DNA of 64,000 bases from Buddleja alternifolia (Eukaryota; Streptophyta; Magnoliopsida; Lamiales; Scrophulariaceae): NCBI GenBank assembly GCA_019426215.1, contig CM033406.1, positions 4,851,001 through 4,915,000 on the forward strand. Direction: 5' to 3'. Each line of letters starts with the position of its first letter. Position 1 is the stretch's first letter. This document shows, one piece after another, positions 47,748 to 59,111 of the stretch. A program made the translations under genes and the position numbers. The notes under the pieces were generated by a model. It saw nothing but the letters and a program-made list of their open reading frames with translations. It had not been told where the DNA came from and did no database searches.

Positions 47748-49420
47748 TGTTAGTGTGTATGCCCTCAAATGGCATAAAGAGGATAGATTATAGGGCATTG
47801 ATTTGTAACTAAACAATATTATTATAATAAAAAACATTTTCTTGTTGTTTTCTAATAGGGATTTGTAAGGTTTAGTAAACAACGTAAAGTCCTTGATAAT
47901 AAGGTGAACCTTTATTTATTTATTTTGGTTACATAAGGTGAACCTTCTACTCCTTATAGGTTAGAGAGATTGGCACTAGAAGAGTTTGATCCTTATTATC
48001 TAAAAACTTAGTTTTCAAGTCGGATAGAGTATTGACTAAACATCAATACTAGTTAAAGACTTGTATGATACAAGTTTTGACAGGGAAGTGCCAGTCGAAC
48101 ACTATAAGAATGGTAGTGGGAAATTCTGTCATAGACACCTCATTTAGACTGATGTGTTTGAACATGGCTCGCATCAGTTTTGTCACATGGGTTATAACTC
48201 ACGGACAGTCAATGACAAAATTGATAAGTTGTGATACGTACGCATGAACTTTAGACTTGAGGAATCATGTTTAAGATGTGCTTGTGACATTAATTCTGTT
48301 ATTAGAGTAGTTAGATCCAATTCACCCATTGGTGGGGTCGATCTCGAAGTGCGGCTTGATGGGCAAGTAGCAGTTTTAACTGATTAGCAAAATGAGATTT
48401 ATTCTCTCATAAGTGAATGAGTTAAATATTCTATGCAGTCATGAATGAATGTGGTCAAAAAAACTTTGGCAAAAGCATTAGAGATACTCATGTTAGACAT
48501 GAAAGTATACTCAGTGACCTCGATTCATTATGAGCTAAGCATATGGTAAAGTTCTGTGAGTTTGACTAAACCATGACTCTCACTTGACTAGGATATATGA
48601 ATAAAAGGTTTATACTCGTACAATATTTATAGCGTGAAAGGTTTGGAATGATCCTATACATTCGTTATCAAATGTGGGCCAAGGGACTAGTTTAGTGTTA
48701 CCCACATCCTTTTGGTTTCCTCCCAATTGCCTTTTGAGATGAACCTAAAGAGCCGCACTTAAAGGAATTGCAAAGGAAAAAAATCATGGAATTGCCTTGA
48801 AAGAATTTTGGTATTGGATATCGCAATTAATTAATTAATTAATCATTGGATGATTTTATTAGTTAATTAAGTTAATGTGTTAATTAATTTCTTCATGGAA
48901 ATTAATTATAGAATTAATATTGAATTAATTAGTTGTTTGATTAATTTATTTATCCTATAAATAATATTAATTAAATAAATAATTAAAAATAAAACCACAA
49001 TTGGACTAAGCCCGATGGGCATTTAAAACGTCCTAAGTGGGCGTCCATAGTGGATGCCTATGTGGCTTGGTTAGTTAGGGTTATTATTTTCTAGTGTAGT
49101 ATAAATATACTACTTAGTGAAGATTAACCTAAACCTCAATCATTCACTTTCTCTCCAAGTCAAAGACTTCCAAACTCTCTTCTCTCTCTAGCTGTCTTCA
49201 AGGAGGAAGAAAAGGACGATTTTTTGCTTCAATTCCGGCGTGGTGATTTAGAGACAATAGCAAATTTTCTGTTCGAAAAAAGATCACAAAAGCTGAATCA
49301 AAAATCCAATTACGCGAAGAAAGGTACATAAATTCTAAACCCGATTTAAATACATGAAGTCGAGATGAACCACTTTGGAATATTTAAATTTCCGCTGTGT
49401 TTATATGTAAAAACCTAAAA
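47748..49420 (+). repeat. 3' LTR of the nested Copia element
   Basis: 1673 bp. The last bases read CCTAAAA instead of CCCAACA, so the terminal CA has mutated, but the AATAC duplication fixes the end. Confidence 0.9.
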
Positions 49421-49425
49421 AATAC

Positions 49426-50243
49426 TGTATGAGTATAAGCCCTTTACTGACGTATCTCGATCGAGTGAGTGTCATGGAATATGTCCAACTCATAGGACAC
49501 GATGCTATGCTAAGATTCATAGTAATATGAGATTGCTAAATACGAGTTAGTTCATCAACTCTAGCCAAAGACTTTCAATCTCATTTACCTATGATTGCAT
49601 AGGATAATTCTCGTTTACTTTCGAGACAGAGAATTCCCTTTTAACAATCACCTCACATGCTACTTTCCCATTGGGACGCACTTTGAGGTCGACCCCACCA
49701 ACCGGTAAATTGGCCCTAATTAATCTGATGACAGAATCCAACGCCACAAGCATACTGTGACCATGACTCCTCAGGTCTAAAGCTCACGCATGCCTTCATA
49801 ATCTGTAATCCAATCATTGACAGTCACTATGTAAAAACCCATGTAATCGGATTACTACGAGCCGTGTTCAAATACACTATCCCATCAATGTATCTATGAC
49901 ACAAACTCCCACTATTCCATAGTGTTTGACTGACACTCCTTTGTCAGAGCATGTGTCATACAAGTTCATACGAATCTCAATGCCCAATTGAGATTCTCTG
50001 ACTTGCGAGCCATTTAAGTGATTGAGTATCAAACCCTTCCAGTGCCCATCTTCTTAACTACTCTAAGGAGTGTGAAGTTTTGCCTTGACACACATGGACT
50101 AGTTGTTCATTTAACACTTATAGATACCATCAAAAATTAGACGAACAACATACTGTTGTCTTTATATTAATTAGAGGTTGCACAATATTAACTCGTGTCT
50201 TATATTCTAACTCTTCGTTGACATCGAGGGCACATTCCTAATA
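49426..50243 (-). mobile_element. Solo Copia-type LTR, right part
   Basis: Continuation of 39464-40320 after the nested element. It ends 'CATTCCTAATA' (complement of a TGTTAGGAATG-type start with one change) and is followed by CAAAT, the right target duplication. Confidence 0.85.
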
Positions 50244-50317
50244 CAAATTACCCTTCACATTGAGCTAAAAATTGCTCAATTGCACTAAGTAATGTGTGGA
50301 GAATGCATTGTCAAAAT

Positions 50318-51060
50318 TAGGGGTGTAAGGTGAGCCGAGCCGGCTCATGAGCATGGTGAGCCGGCTCGACTGGAGCTCAGCTCGAGCTCGAGCTATTTCG
50401 AGCTCGAGCTTTTTCGTGAGTCGAGCTCGAGTTCACTTATAGTTGTTCATATGCTCGTGAGCAGGCTCGTGAACTTTTAATATTAATTTTTATTAATTTT
50501 TAATATATGTCTAAAAATACTCGTATTTCATAAAAATAATGCTTGCAATTTTATATACAACATAGTTTAATAATATTTAAGCTTTTTTTCCTATTTTGTT
50601 TAAATCGTGCAAAACAATAACAACAACAATTATAAGATTATATATCTTAGTTGATATGATATACTTTTCTATAAATAATTTAATGAAATCATGTTTTCAC
50701 GACACCCTCCTCTATTTTTTAAATACTTATTGAATATAAGATATTTAATTATTATTTATCTTAATAATAATTATTGTATATGTGAATAATGTATACTATA
50801 CATTATTAACGTATTGTTATAAGCTAAAAAACATAATATATTTTATTTTATTGTCTAAAAAAAATTAAATTATTTTTCACTTCAAGCTCGAGCTCGAGCT
50901 CGAGCTCGGCTCATCTACTTCGAGCTTAAACTCGAGCCCTAAAAAATGAGGCTCGTCGAGTTTGAGCTCGAGCTCGAGCTCAAAAAAATATAATCGAGCT
51001 CGAGCTCGAGCCTGAAAATTTCATCAGGCTCGGCTCGAGCTCGGCTCGTTTACCGCCCTA
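50318..51060. mobile_element. Non-autonomous hAT-like element, 743 bp
   Basis: Starts TAGGGGTGTAAGGTGAGCC and ends with the inverse (..TTTACCGCCCTA). Flanked by GTCAAAAT (50310-50317) and GTCAAAAT (51061-51068), a perfect 8-bp duplication, the mark of hAT transposases. Subterminal regions are dense in 'gagctcgagctc' repeats in both ends. The AT-rich middle has no ORF. Similar termini occur in the element at 57458. Confidence 0.88.
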
Positions 51061-51818
51061 GTCAAAATATAACTTTTGAGGAAAGCGTCTACTTTAATTT
51101 CACAGTAATCTTATTATGATCCTAGATAATGTTACTTAAATATGTTAATCTTAATTATCTTAGCCTAATTCAATTAATGCTAAGTTTTATGAAGAAAATC
51201 ATTATTATTGTGATAGTGTCATTTCTATTTGTTACACCATTTTGTATTTATTTATAAGGCACTCCTTACTAAATTCTTCTTAATACTTCTTTCTTTATCG
51301 TATTATATTTATGATTTTAAGTTCATAATTGAGGATGTTTTGTGACAATTTTGAGGTGCCTTTTCTTTCAACTAAGATCGGTTTCAAGAGAAAAAAGAGA
51401 ACACTATGTTGTATTTAAGGAAAAAAGGGTCATATATAATATTACCTACTTTGTATGGATGACACGGAAAAAAGTAACACCATATAGTGCCCAACACGTG
51501 TTGGACACTGACCCGCTACGGACACAGTCCTGACATGTGTGGGACACGGATTTGGACGTGTCCATGAAAAGAACAAAAATGATATGGACATGAGTGTCGG
51601 ACACGACATCATGCCATGTCCAACCATTCAACCATGTCGTATGAGACTCAATGGAACAACATCATAGTTGGTGGTAGGAAGATAAAGAACACCATGGCGA
51701 ACAATTGTATCAAAAGAAGTCGCATCAAATTAGTTGAATAGAGAGAGTTTGAAGTTGTAGGTGCAGTGCAGTGCAACAATGCTTGAAGAAGATACCTTTC
51801 AAACTAATCTGATATCTT
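51061..51818. other. Intergenic stretch with GTGTCCGACAC-type repeat
   Basis: No gene was recognised. At 51490-51620 the sequence has repeated 'gtgtcggacac'/'gtgttggacac' and 'gacacg' motifs in both orientations, a pattern common in plant dispersed repeats; no termini could be set. Confidence 0.45.
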
Positions 51819-53360
51819 TGTTGGGGCAGTGAATCGGACTAATAAAGAATTTATCAAAGGCATTTTGTTGATTATGTAGAGTTTCTTCTTGGAGGCTTAG
51901 AATATAAGAGGAGTATTTAAACTCCTCTAATTATCGCCTCTTTCCTTGACCTACATGCCTAGGCGTGTGACTCGTGTTGCCATGTCACATGCCATTCGTG
52001 TGAAATGTGTGTATATACATATAATTAAACAGACACTTTTATTAAATTAATTTAATCAATCAATTAATTAATTCAACCAATTATATATTAATTAATTAAT
52101 TATAATACTCTTGGTTAATTATCTCATCCAATGAATAATTAATTAATAATGAATTCTTCTCTCTTTAAATTCATCCAATGAATAAAATTGATATCAAATA
52201 CGAATTTTGCCCTTAAGTCAAATATTTAGTCTCCAAATTAATTCTTTTAGGCGTGACTCTCTTAGGTTCATCTCAGTTGTCACTGAGAGGAATCCAAAGG
52301 ATGTGGGTAACACATAGCCTGCCACGTGGCCCACATCGTAACCCAAACGAGCTCGAAATAGTGGATTACCCTAAACCTTCCTATCATGATTATTGTGTGA
52401 GTATAAACTTTTATTATCGAATCTCAGTCAAGTGAGAGTCATGGTTTGTCAAATTCACTGAACTTGACTATATGTATATGTCATTATAGGATTGAGATCA
52501 TTGAGCTTCCTCTCCTGCCTACCACGAGCAGGTCCAATGCTTTGGCGAAATACTTGGACCTAACTTACTTATGACTGCATAGGATACATTCTCGTTCACT
52601 TATGATTGAATAAATCACATATGGGTGATCAGTTAAATCTGCTAGTTGCCCATCAAGCCACACTTCAAGGTTGACCCCACCTACGAGTGAATTGGGTCTA
52701 ACTACTCTAATGACAGACTTGATGTCACAAGTACATTTTCAATGTGACCAGTCAAGTCTAAGGTTCACACAGACACACACACACCCCTATTATAATTAAT
52801 TCGCTTTGTCAATGACTGTCATTAAGTGAAACTCATATGACAGAACTGATGAGAGTCATGTTTGAACCCATTAGCCTCATTGATATGTCTATGACACAAG
52901 CTCCTAATAACCAATAGTATTAGAATGACACTTCCATGTCAAATCTCGTATCATACAAGTCTTACTGAGTTTCAATGCCCTATTAGAATTCCTTACAACT
53001 TGCGAATGTGTTGAGTAATCAAGTACCAAAAACCCCTTCTATTGCTAATCTCCCTAACCCATAGAGAGTAGAAAGTTTGCCCTAATTACTTGGACTAGAC
53101 GTTGTACACCACTTACAATTCTCAATAAGAGTGAAACAATTTAAAATGCATTTTATTATGATAAATAAAATTTGATTACAAATCCTATGCCCTATACAAT
53201 CTATCATCTATGTCATCTGATGGCATAATCCTGACAATCTCTCACTTGCACCCAATATCACTTGCTATGGTATCTAATACTCATCTACATAAGATGTAGC
53301 TCTAGCACCGCCTATAATAATAGCTTGGTGAGAGGGTCGACTACGTTGTCAGCTGGAAGA
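51819..53360 (-). mobile_element. Truncated antisense Copia: LTR plus a 3' stub of the interior
   Basis: The LTR spans 51819-53236 (plus strand TGTTGGGGC..CCTGACA). Next, 53237-53360 on the minus strand matches the last part of a Copia interior: 'ggcggtgctagagctacatc', a block before the polypurine tract 'aagtgagaga' that is also found at 47672-47700 in the nested Copia. Everything upstream of this stub is missing. No right-hand LTR is present. Confidence 0.75.
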
Positions 53361-53739
53361 AAAAACTCGGAAGGTTTTTACTAAGGGAAGCACCCGGTGT
53401 GTTTAACCTCTTTGATTTTAGGTTAGACCAAGTACAAAACTAGGATTTTGAGTTACACCTGGATAAGGATCGAAGCTTGAGATAGTGAAAACTTTACCCT
53501 TGAATTCTAGAAGATCACATACTCAGGAGAGGAAATTAGATACAATGACTCCTAGAAGAAGACAAACTTGTTGCAAAGCATATTGATTCATCTGTTATAG
53601 TAAGAGTAATATTGAACATTGAAATAGTTTGATTTCCTCTTGCAACTTGCACAAAACATTGAAGGGAAAATAAATTAGACACCTAAGCAAAGCGAGAGAA
53701 GAAATCCCCAGTGGGCTAGTTTTGCCATTCGGAATGCAG
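53361..53739. other. Unassigned sequence next to the IDD pseudogene
   Basis: No domain is recognised. It may include the 3' end of the decayed zinc-finger gene. Confidence 0.35.
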
Positions 53740-54980
53740 ATGGTGCAGGCTTTACCTTGTTGAAATGTAGTCATCCACATATCTTCTTTTCTTGGAAAAA
53801 CACGAAGCACCATCGCCAGTTGGTTCTACCCCTAAGAAATCAACAGTCATTTTCTCATGTTTCCCTACAAATGGTAATTATGTTTTGGATAGTTCACTTG
53901 AATTCTGATCTGATGAATGCAGAAAAGCTGAAATATCGTATAAGTTCGACGTCTGGGGAGTGTTAAAACTACTTCTCTCCTCTACCCATTCCCTTTTCAG
54001 GTTCATATATATTATCTGCCATTGCATTAAAACTAGCTGCTGAAGAACCTTTCTTTACCAAGTTAGAAGCATTCATGGTTTCAGTCGAGTACCCCGTGAA
54101 TCTCCGTAGGAGAGTAGGGTTGATAGAATTGTCACTTGTTTTTTAGCCCATTTCTGCAGCTTTCTGTAACAATGTGGTTGTTGATGTATAAGGAGAGCTT
54201 AGTGCTAAAGGTGAGTTATTTAATCCTCCAATGGTCCTTTTAGAATTTGCTTTGTGAAAGGGATCTAAATTGTCAGGGACCATCATCCCATATGAATTCA
54301 ACGACATTGGGTTCAATTGAGGAAGCAAAGTAGATATATTCACGAGGGCATTCGTGTTCAATTCTTGAGCATAGTTCTGTAACAATGTCCTATTACTGGC
54401 TTCTATAAAATTTTGGTTTGTTTTATAATTTTGTTTGCTTAATGCAATGCAGAATGCTCTGTGAGTTACAAAACTGTCCTTCCTGCATATAAAAGTATAT
54501 ATAAGGAAAAAAATAAAAGGTGAAAAAAAGTGATAAAAGTATGATTATACAAAGTGAAGTACCTATATAATATGTTTCACCTTGAGAAAATGGTTCCACA
54601 GTCAAAACGATATTCACGTGTGCCGCAGATCTTAGTATGAGCTTTCTAGTCGGACTGCACAGCATAACACTTTGAGCACTTATCACATTTCCATTTCTTG
54701 TCTCCATGCTTCCTGCAGTAGTGTTTCTTGATGCCAGTTAAGTCACCCAACGCTCTGCTTAGATCGTGATGTACATGGTTAGACTCAGAGCATATATATA
54801 CCCTCTTCTTCACTTGTACTGTATTTACTCTTTGCTTTAGCTTCCATGGAAGGTTGTGCCCTCTCCTATGAAGCTGCAAATTATGATCCCTCTGGAACCC
54901 TTTATGAAAAACATCACAAATGTACCTATTAGTAGCCATTAGAGTCCTAGCTGACAAGGCCACAACCTCGGCATCTGGGT
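53740..54980 (-). pseudogene. Decayed IDD-type C2H2 zinc-finger transcription factor
   Basis: Two consecutive exons of an INDETERMINATE DOMAIN gene are visible. The first (54980-54581) follows an acceptor TTTTGCAG and encodes 'PDAEVVALSARTLMATNRYI', 'GFQRDHNLQLHRRGHNLPWK', 'SRALGDLTGIKKHYCRKHG' and 'CDKCSKCYAVQSD', then a TAG where the family has Trp (before KAH). The donor AAG|GTGAAA and acceptor ATGCAG|GA (exon from 54482) restore 'DSFVTHRAFC'. Downstream are 'LVNISTLLPQLNP', 'TTTLLQKAAEMG' and 'MTVDFLGV', all IDD landmarks, with further stops at 54143 and near 53969. Cysteines of fingers 1, 2 and 4 are replaced (CDVF, SNH, YRFDC). The first exon with the nuclear signal is missing. It cannot encode a normal factor. 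Confidence 0.88.
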
Positions 54981-55329
54981 CTGCAAAATCAATAAGTTGT
55001 GGTATTGGAGATAATATCATTTGGTGTTATTCAAGTCCCCAAGTAAAATCAGAATATTATTGAGCGACATGAAGCAAATGCGTTTTCTTATCATTAAAAT
55101 ATCAATAAGGTTAAATATAATGTCTTTGCTGAACTTAAATAGATCTACACAACTAGTGTTTATTATACAATGTCACATATTCACCAAATCATATCGTAAA
55201 GGTTGTTTCTGAAAAAGAAGTGTTTACTTACTTCATTATTGAAGATAACAAACAACACTGTTTAATAATAGGGGATATTACTGTGACCCAGTAATTATCT
55301 GATTTGCTCGAAATTTATAGGCCATTCTA
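54981..55329. other. Remnant of the intron or 5' region of the IDD pseudogene
   Basis: No sequence like the expected first IDD exon (KKKRNLPG-type) was found here. The AT-rich stretch has no other feature. Confidence 0.4.
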
Positions 55330-55363
55330 TGCTGGGCCGAGACCAACCGTTGGATCCTCAAAT

Positions 55364-55407
<44 letters not shown>

Positions 55408-55486
55408 CATTTAGCAAATTAACCCCCCCCCCCAATTTGTTGATCCAACGGCCAAAGCTGGGTCGAGACCAATGGTCTCGGCCCAG
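55330..55486. mobile_element. Small foldback element with long G run
   Basis: The left arm 'GCTGGGCCGAGACCAACCGT' and right arm ending 'GACCAATGGTCTCGGCCCAGC' are inverted; a second inverted pair 'CGTTGGATC'/'GATCCAACGG' lies inside. Between the arms is a 42-base G run (55364-55405) and a C run (about 55424-55433). It resembles a MITE or foldback unit; no target duplication could be fixed. Confidence 0.6.
55364..55405. repeat. 42-base poly-G run
   Basis: Uninterrupted G homopolymer, followed 18 bp later by about ten C. It may be real, or its length may be an assembly estimate. Confidence 0.85.
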
Positions 55487-55713
55487 CCTTGAATTTTCTG
55501 AAATTTATCACGGTGTCACCAAAAGAATTTGTTTTCACTAGATATTATGGCCGATACATACAAATTTGAGAACAATAGGTGAAGGCTAATTAAGATATTT
55601 ATGAGTTGATACTTTGAACTATGGTATTAAATTAACCAAGCATAGCAAGAGTACTGAAACTAAATACTAATATAAGAATGTTATACATATACATATATAT
55701 ATATATATATATT

Positions 55714-57085
55714 TGCTTGGATTCTTGACAATAGGCGTTTTTACGTGTTTTTAAACCCATTATGCTTATGCTTTGAAGTCATTTATCACCTAATTCATGC
55801 CGCATTTACATCTAATCGGGGTGTTAAGTGATTTCAGACGATAAACGAGAGAACACGAAGAAAAGGGTGAAAAATGATGCACGACGCAAGTTCAAGCCTG
55901 TTGACCATGCCTAGGCGCCAGTATTACCACGCTTAGGCGTCGGACAAGAAGTAGGCAACTTCAGCATTCTGGATACCGCGCCTAGGCACCACCAGTCCCG
56001 CGCCCAGGCGCCGTCATGTCCGCACCCGAGCGCTGTTGTTGCCATGACTGGGCACCGCCGAACTTATCCCCCAAGAAAAGTACACCACGTAGGTCGCGCC
56101 GGCGTAACCATTTCCCAAGTGTATAAAAACCAGATTTCAGCAATGAGATGGGCTTGGAATTCCTGGGGGGATTGAAGGCATTTTTTTGGGATTTTGAGCC
56201 ACAATTTCATCAACCTTAAGAGATCAAGAAGAAAGATTAGCTTGGGGATTGAAGATTCACCTTGAAGATCCATCATCATTCACCATTTAGGAGTTTTAAT
56301 AGCTTTTCATTTTTATTTATGTCCATGAATATGTATATGAATCCATCTATGTCTTTTATGCAATCAATTATGAGCTAAACTTGTAAGACTAGGGCCATGT
56401 AAGGCCAAATTGTGATTTATGCTTATAATAGAGGATTGTTGAAGTGATTCTTATGTTGTTATGTGGTGTGAAGTTGTGTTTTTGCTTGTTTGACAGATGC
56501 TTGATCACCATATGTTAGAATCTTATGCCTAGGTGAATATTTCGAGAGAAAATTGACTTAGGGTGCAAGAAATTCACACCATAACCCCCAACCAATGAGG
56601 AATCGCCTTAGACATAGGTAAAGATTCCCAAGTGGAGTCGTTCGATCTAAATCGAGTGAGCTCTAGTGCGTTAATGTCTGTTTAGTGATTAGATCTCCGG
56701 GTTGATATACTTAGGAAACCGTCATTCAATCATAGGAGTTTAGCACGAGACATCGATTATTCTTTGCCCTAGGAGCTTTCACCATAGCAACATAAGCGTA
56801 ATCCTTCAACGAGAGCCTTTATAAGTATAATTGAGCAATTTGGACCTAGCATGTGCCTTAGTCTCCCTTTATAATTGGTCTTCAATCCTTCGTGTGTCTT
56901 CGTTCATATCTTAGCAATTTTACCTTCAATTTACCTTTACTTTAATTGTCTTTTCTTTTATTGAAAATCATAAACTAGAATTCAAGTCTCCGTGGTTCAA
57001 CAACCCGGACTTCTTTTTTTCCACTTTTATTACTATCACGGCCAGTGCACTTGCTATTCAAGCACGTTAGCTATTAGCGTGTCAA
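55714..57085 (+). mobile_element. 5' LTR of a Ty3/Gypsy element
   Basis: The right end is set by '..AGCGTGTCA' followed after a few bases by a primer site. The left end is placed at TGCTTGGATTC just after a (TA)n run, which is a guess. Internal phrases such as repeated 'gcgccyaggc' at 55910-56050 are seen in plant Gypsy LTRs. The matching 3' LTR is absent from the window. Confidence 0.6.
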
Positions 57086-57091
57086 GTTTTT

Positions 57092-57108
57092 GGCGTCATT
57101 GCAGGGGA
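57092..57108 (+). other. Primer binding site of the Gypsy element
   Basis: TGGCGTCATTGCAGGGG, a variant of the TGGCGCCGTTGCCGGGG site found in plant Athila/Tat-like elements and usually attributed to a tRNA-Asp type primer. Confidence 0.7.
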
Positions 57109-57246
57109 CTTGTTTATTTTTAGTTTTTGATTTTTCGTTTACGTTTTCATAATTCTTAGTTTGTTGTTTATTTCTTGCTTTTCTTTTATTTTCGTATTAT
57201 TCTAATTTTGTTTCTTGTGTTAATTGATAGGTTTGGTTTGTGGTGC

Positions 57247-59111
57247 ATGACCCGCTCCTCCAACGAGCCTCTATTTGATTTTGAGCCCGAGATAGAACGT
57301 GTTCTTCGGGCTAGTAGACGAGTTTGAGAAATGGCCCACAATTTCAATCCGAACCCGAATGGGAACTTTCCCGATATGACTCTTCCGGAAACTAGGGAAT
57401 GGTTGCAAAATCTACTCCAATCTATGCAACCGGCACCTCCACCACCACCTCCTTTGGTAGGGGTGTAGATAAACCCGCACAACCCGCCCGACCCGCTCAA
57501 ACCGATCCGAACCGCCCGAAAATTGCCGGTTTGAAATTATTAAAAAATTGTGGTGGGTTAAAAAATTGCAACCCACCACTTTCGGGTCGGGTGGTGGGTT
57601 TAATAATTGTAATCCGCCTAGCCCGCCACCCGACTGCTAATTGTATATGTCATAAATGTGTGTGTGTGTGTGTATATATATATATTTAAAGATTAACCCT
57701 AAACTCTTAAAATTATATATGCATATATATAAACTCTAATAGAAGTAGTTTTATTCATATTTATGTAAAACACTTTATTTTTAATTTGAGTAAACAAGAA
57801 CATTTGTTTTTAGTTGATTTGAATGAAAATGTAGATGTATATTTTTTTGATAAACTTATAAAATAATTTAATTTTATTAATATTTTAGAGTTTACAATTC
57901 ATGATAAATATGATTTTTTTTTTAATAACATCACTTATTTTTGTATTTCTCACCAACTCAATTGTTTTTAGTTAAATGTACAAGTATGCTATTTAATTTC
58001 TTACTTACTAGTTGAAACTAAAAGTAACATAATTATAATTCAATAACCCACCAAACCGCCCACTAAATACATTAAACCCAACCGACCCGAACCGCTTGGT
58101 TTGAAAAGATAATTATGTGGTTTCGGTTTGTTATTTTGTCAAACCGCATATGTTGGGTCGGGTTGAATTTTTTTCATAAAACTGCCCGAACGCGACGGCG
58201 TACACCCCTATCCATTGGTTCGTGGTAATCAACCACCCCGAGTACACACTACACCGGGACCCGTTGTCTTCCCGAACTTTGCTACGCCACATTTCCACAT
58301 TCCTTCACATATGTTCAGGTTGGTTCAAGCAAATCCGTTTTATGGTGATTCGAGAGACTCACCTCATGACCACCTACATCACTTTGAGAATGTGATCTCT
58401 ACTATGCAATTCAACCCACACGATCTTGATGCCAACCGGCTCCGATTATTTCATTTATCTTTGAAGGATGAGGCGACTCTTTGGTACAAGTCGTTGCCCC
58501 CACAATCAATTGGAACATGGGATGATCTAGTAGACGAGTTTCTCAACAAGTTCTTTACCCCATCAAAAATTAACGAGCTTAGAAGTGAGATCAAAGGGTT
58601 CAAACAAACAAGGAACGAGTCCTTAGCATCCGCATGGGTAAGGTACAAGGGTATGCTTCGAAAGTGCCCCGACCATAATTATACACGAGATGAGCAAGTG
58701 CAACATTTCTATAATGGAGTCCAATCTCGGATTCGACACTGACTCAATGCGGGAGCCAGTGGTGACCTTTTAGGCCTTGATAGTAGGTCCGTGTGGATTA
58801 ACCTTGGGCAATTGGCTAGGGAGGATGAACTTTACCCCGAAGATGATGATGAGCTCCCTCCACCAAATCGAAGGGTTGCTTGTGTTAAAGAATTAGAGGA
58901 AGTGATTGCCCCGTACCCGGAGGTTGTAGATGTAAACTTTGTGGGGAATCATAATCGACAACGGTTGAATTTACATATGCCTGAAAACTTCCCAAAGAGG
59001 CCAAATCCCGCACAAAACGCCTCTTATCAATTCTCTTGGAGATTACGTTTCTTTTTGGATGTTGTGAGAGCAGGAGAGGAAAATCCATGTGCAGCACATT
59101 TAGTAGGATGA
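57247..59111 (+). pseudogene. Gypsy gag, split by a hAT-like insertion and truncated
   Basis: Starts ATG 57247 ('MTRSSNEPLFDFEPEIERVL'), hits TGA at codon 28, and continues in frame as 'MAHNFNPNPNGNFPDMTLPE'. It is interrupted at 57457 by a 753-bp element and resumes at 58219 in the same frame. The Retrotrans_gag domain is clear at 58320-58740: 'NPFYGDSRDSPHDHLHHFEN', 'LFHLSLKDEATLWYKSLPP' and 'WDDLVDEFLNKFF'. A TGA at 58740 breaks it again; the frame continues to 59111. No protease, RT or integrase follows, so the element is cut off downstream. Confidence 0.87.
57458..58210. mobile_element. Non-autonomous hAT-like element in the Gypsy gag, 753 bp
   Basis: Termini TAGGGGTGTAGATAAACC and ..GGCGTACACCCCTA are inverted. 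Flanks TCCTTTGG (57450-57457) and TCCATTGG (58211-58218) match at 7 of 8 positions. Subterminal regions are rich in 'aacccgcccgacccg' and the inverse 'gggtcgggtt'. A (TG)n(TA)n run is at 57657-57685. The middle is AT-rich and non-coding. Removing the element and one flank copy restores the gag frame, which confirms the boundaries. Confidence 0.86.

Larger units (their letters stand above)
40321..49420 (+). mobile_element. Full-length Ty1/Copia retrotransposon, decayed, 9.1 kb
   Basis: LTRs at 40321-41916 and 47748-49420 begin TGTTAGTGTGTATG. The flanks AATAC (40316-40320) and AATAC (49421-49425) are a perfect 5-bp duplication. Primer site TGGTATCAGAGTC (41918-41930) follows the 5' LTR and a polypurine tract (about 47737-47746) precedes the 3' LTR. 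An unusually long leader of about 1.9 kb separates the primer site from gag. The order gag, protease, integrase, RT, RNase H is that of Copia. Coding regions carry several stops and frameshifts. The LTRs differ by a 90-bp indel, a microsatellite and many substitutions, so the insertion is old. It lies inside the antisense solo LTR 39464-50243. Confidence 0.93.

Noticed and set aside
51442..51631. Overlapping minus-strand open frames around 51500
   Set aside because: They arise from the repeated GTGTCGGACAC-like motifs and are not supported as genes.
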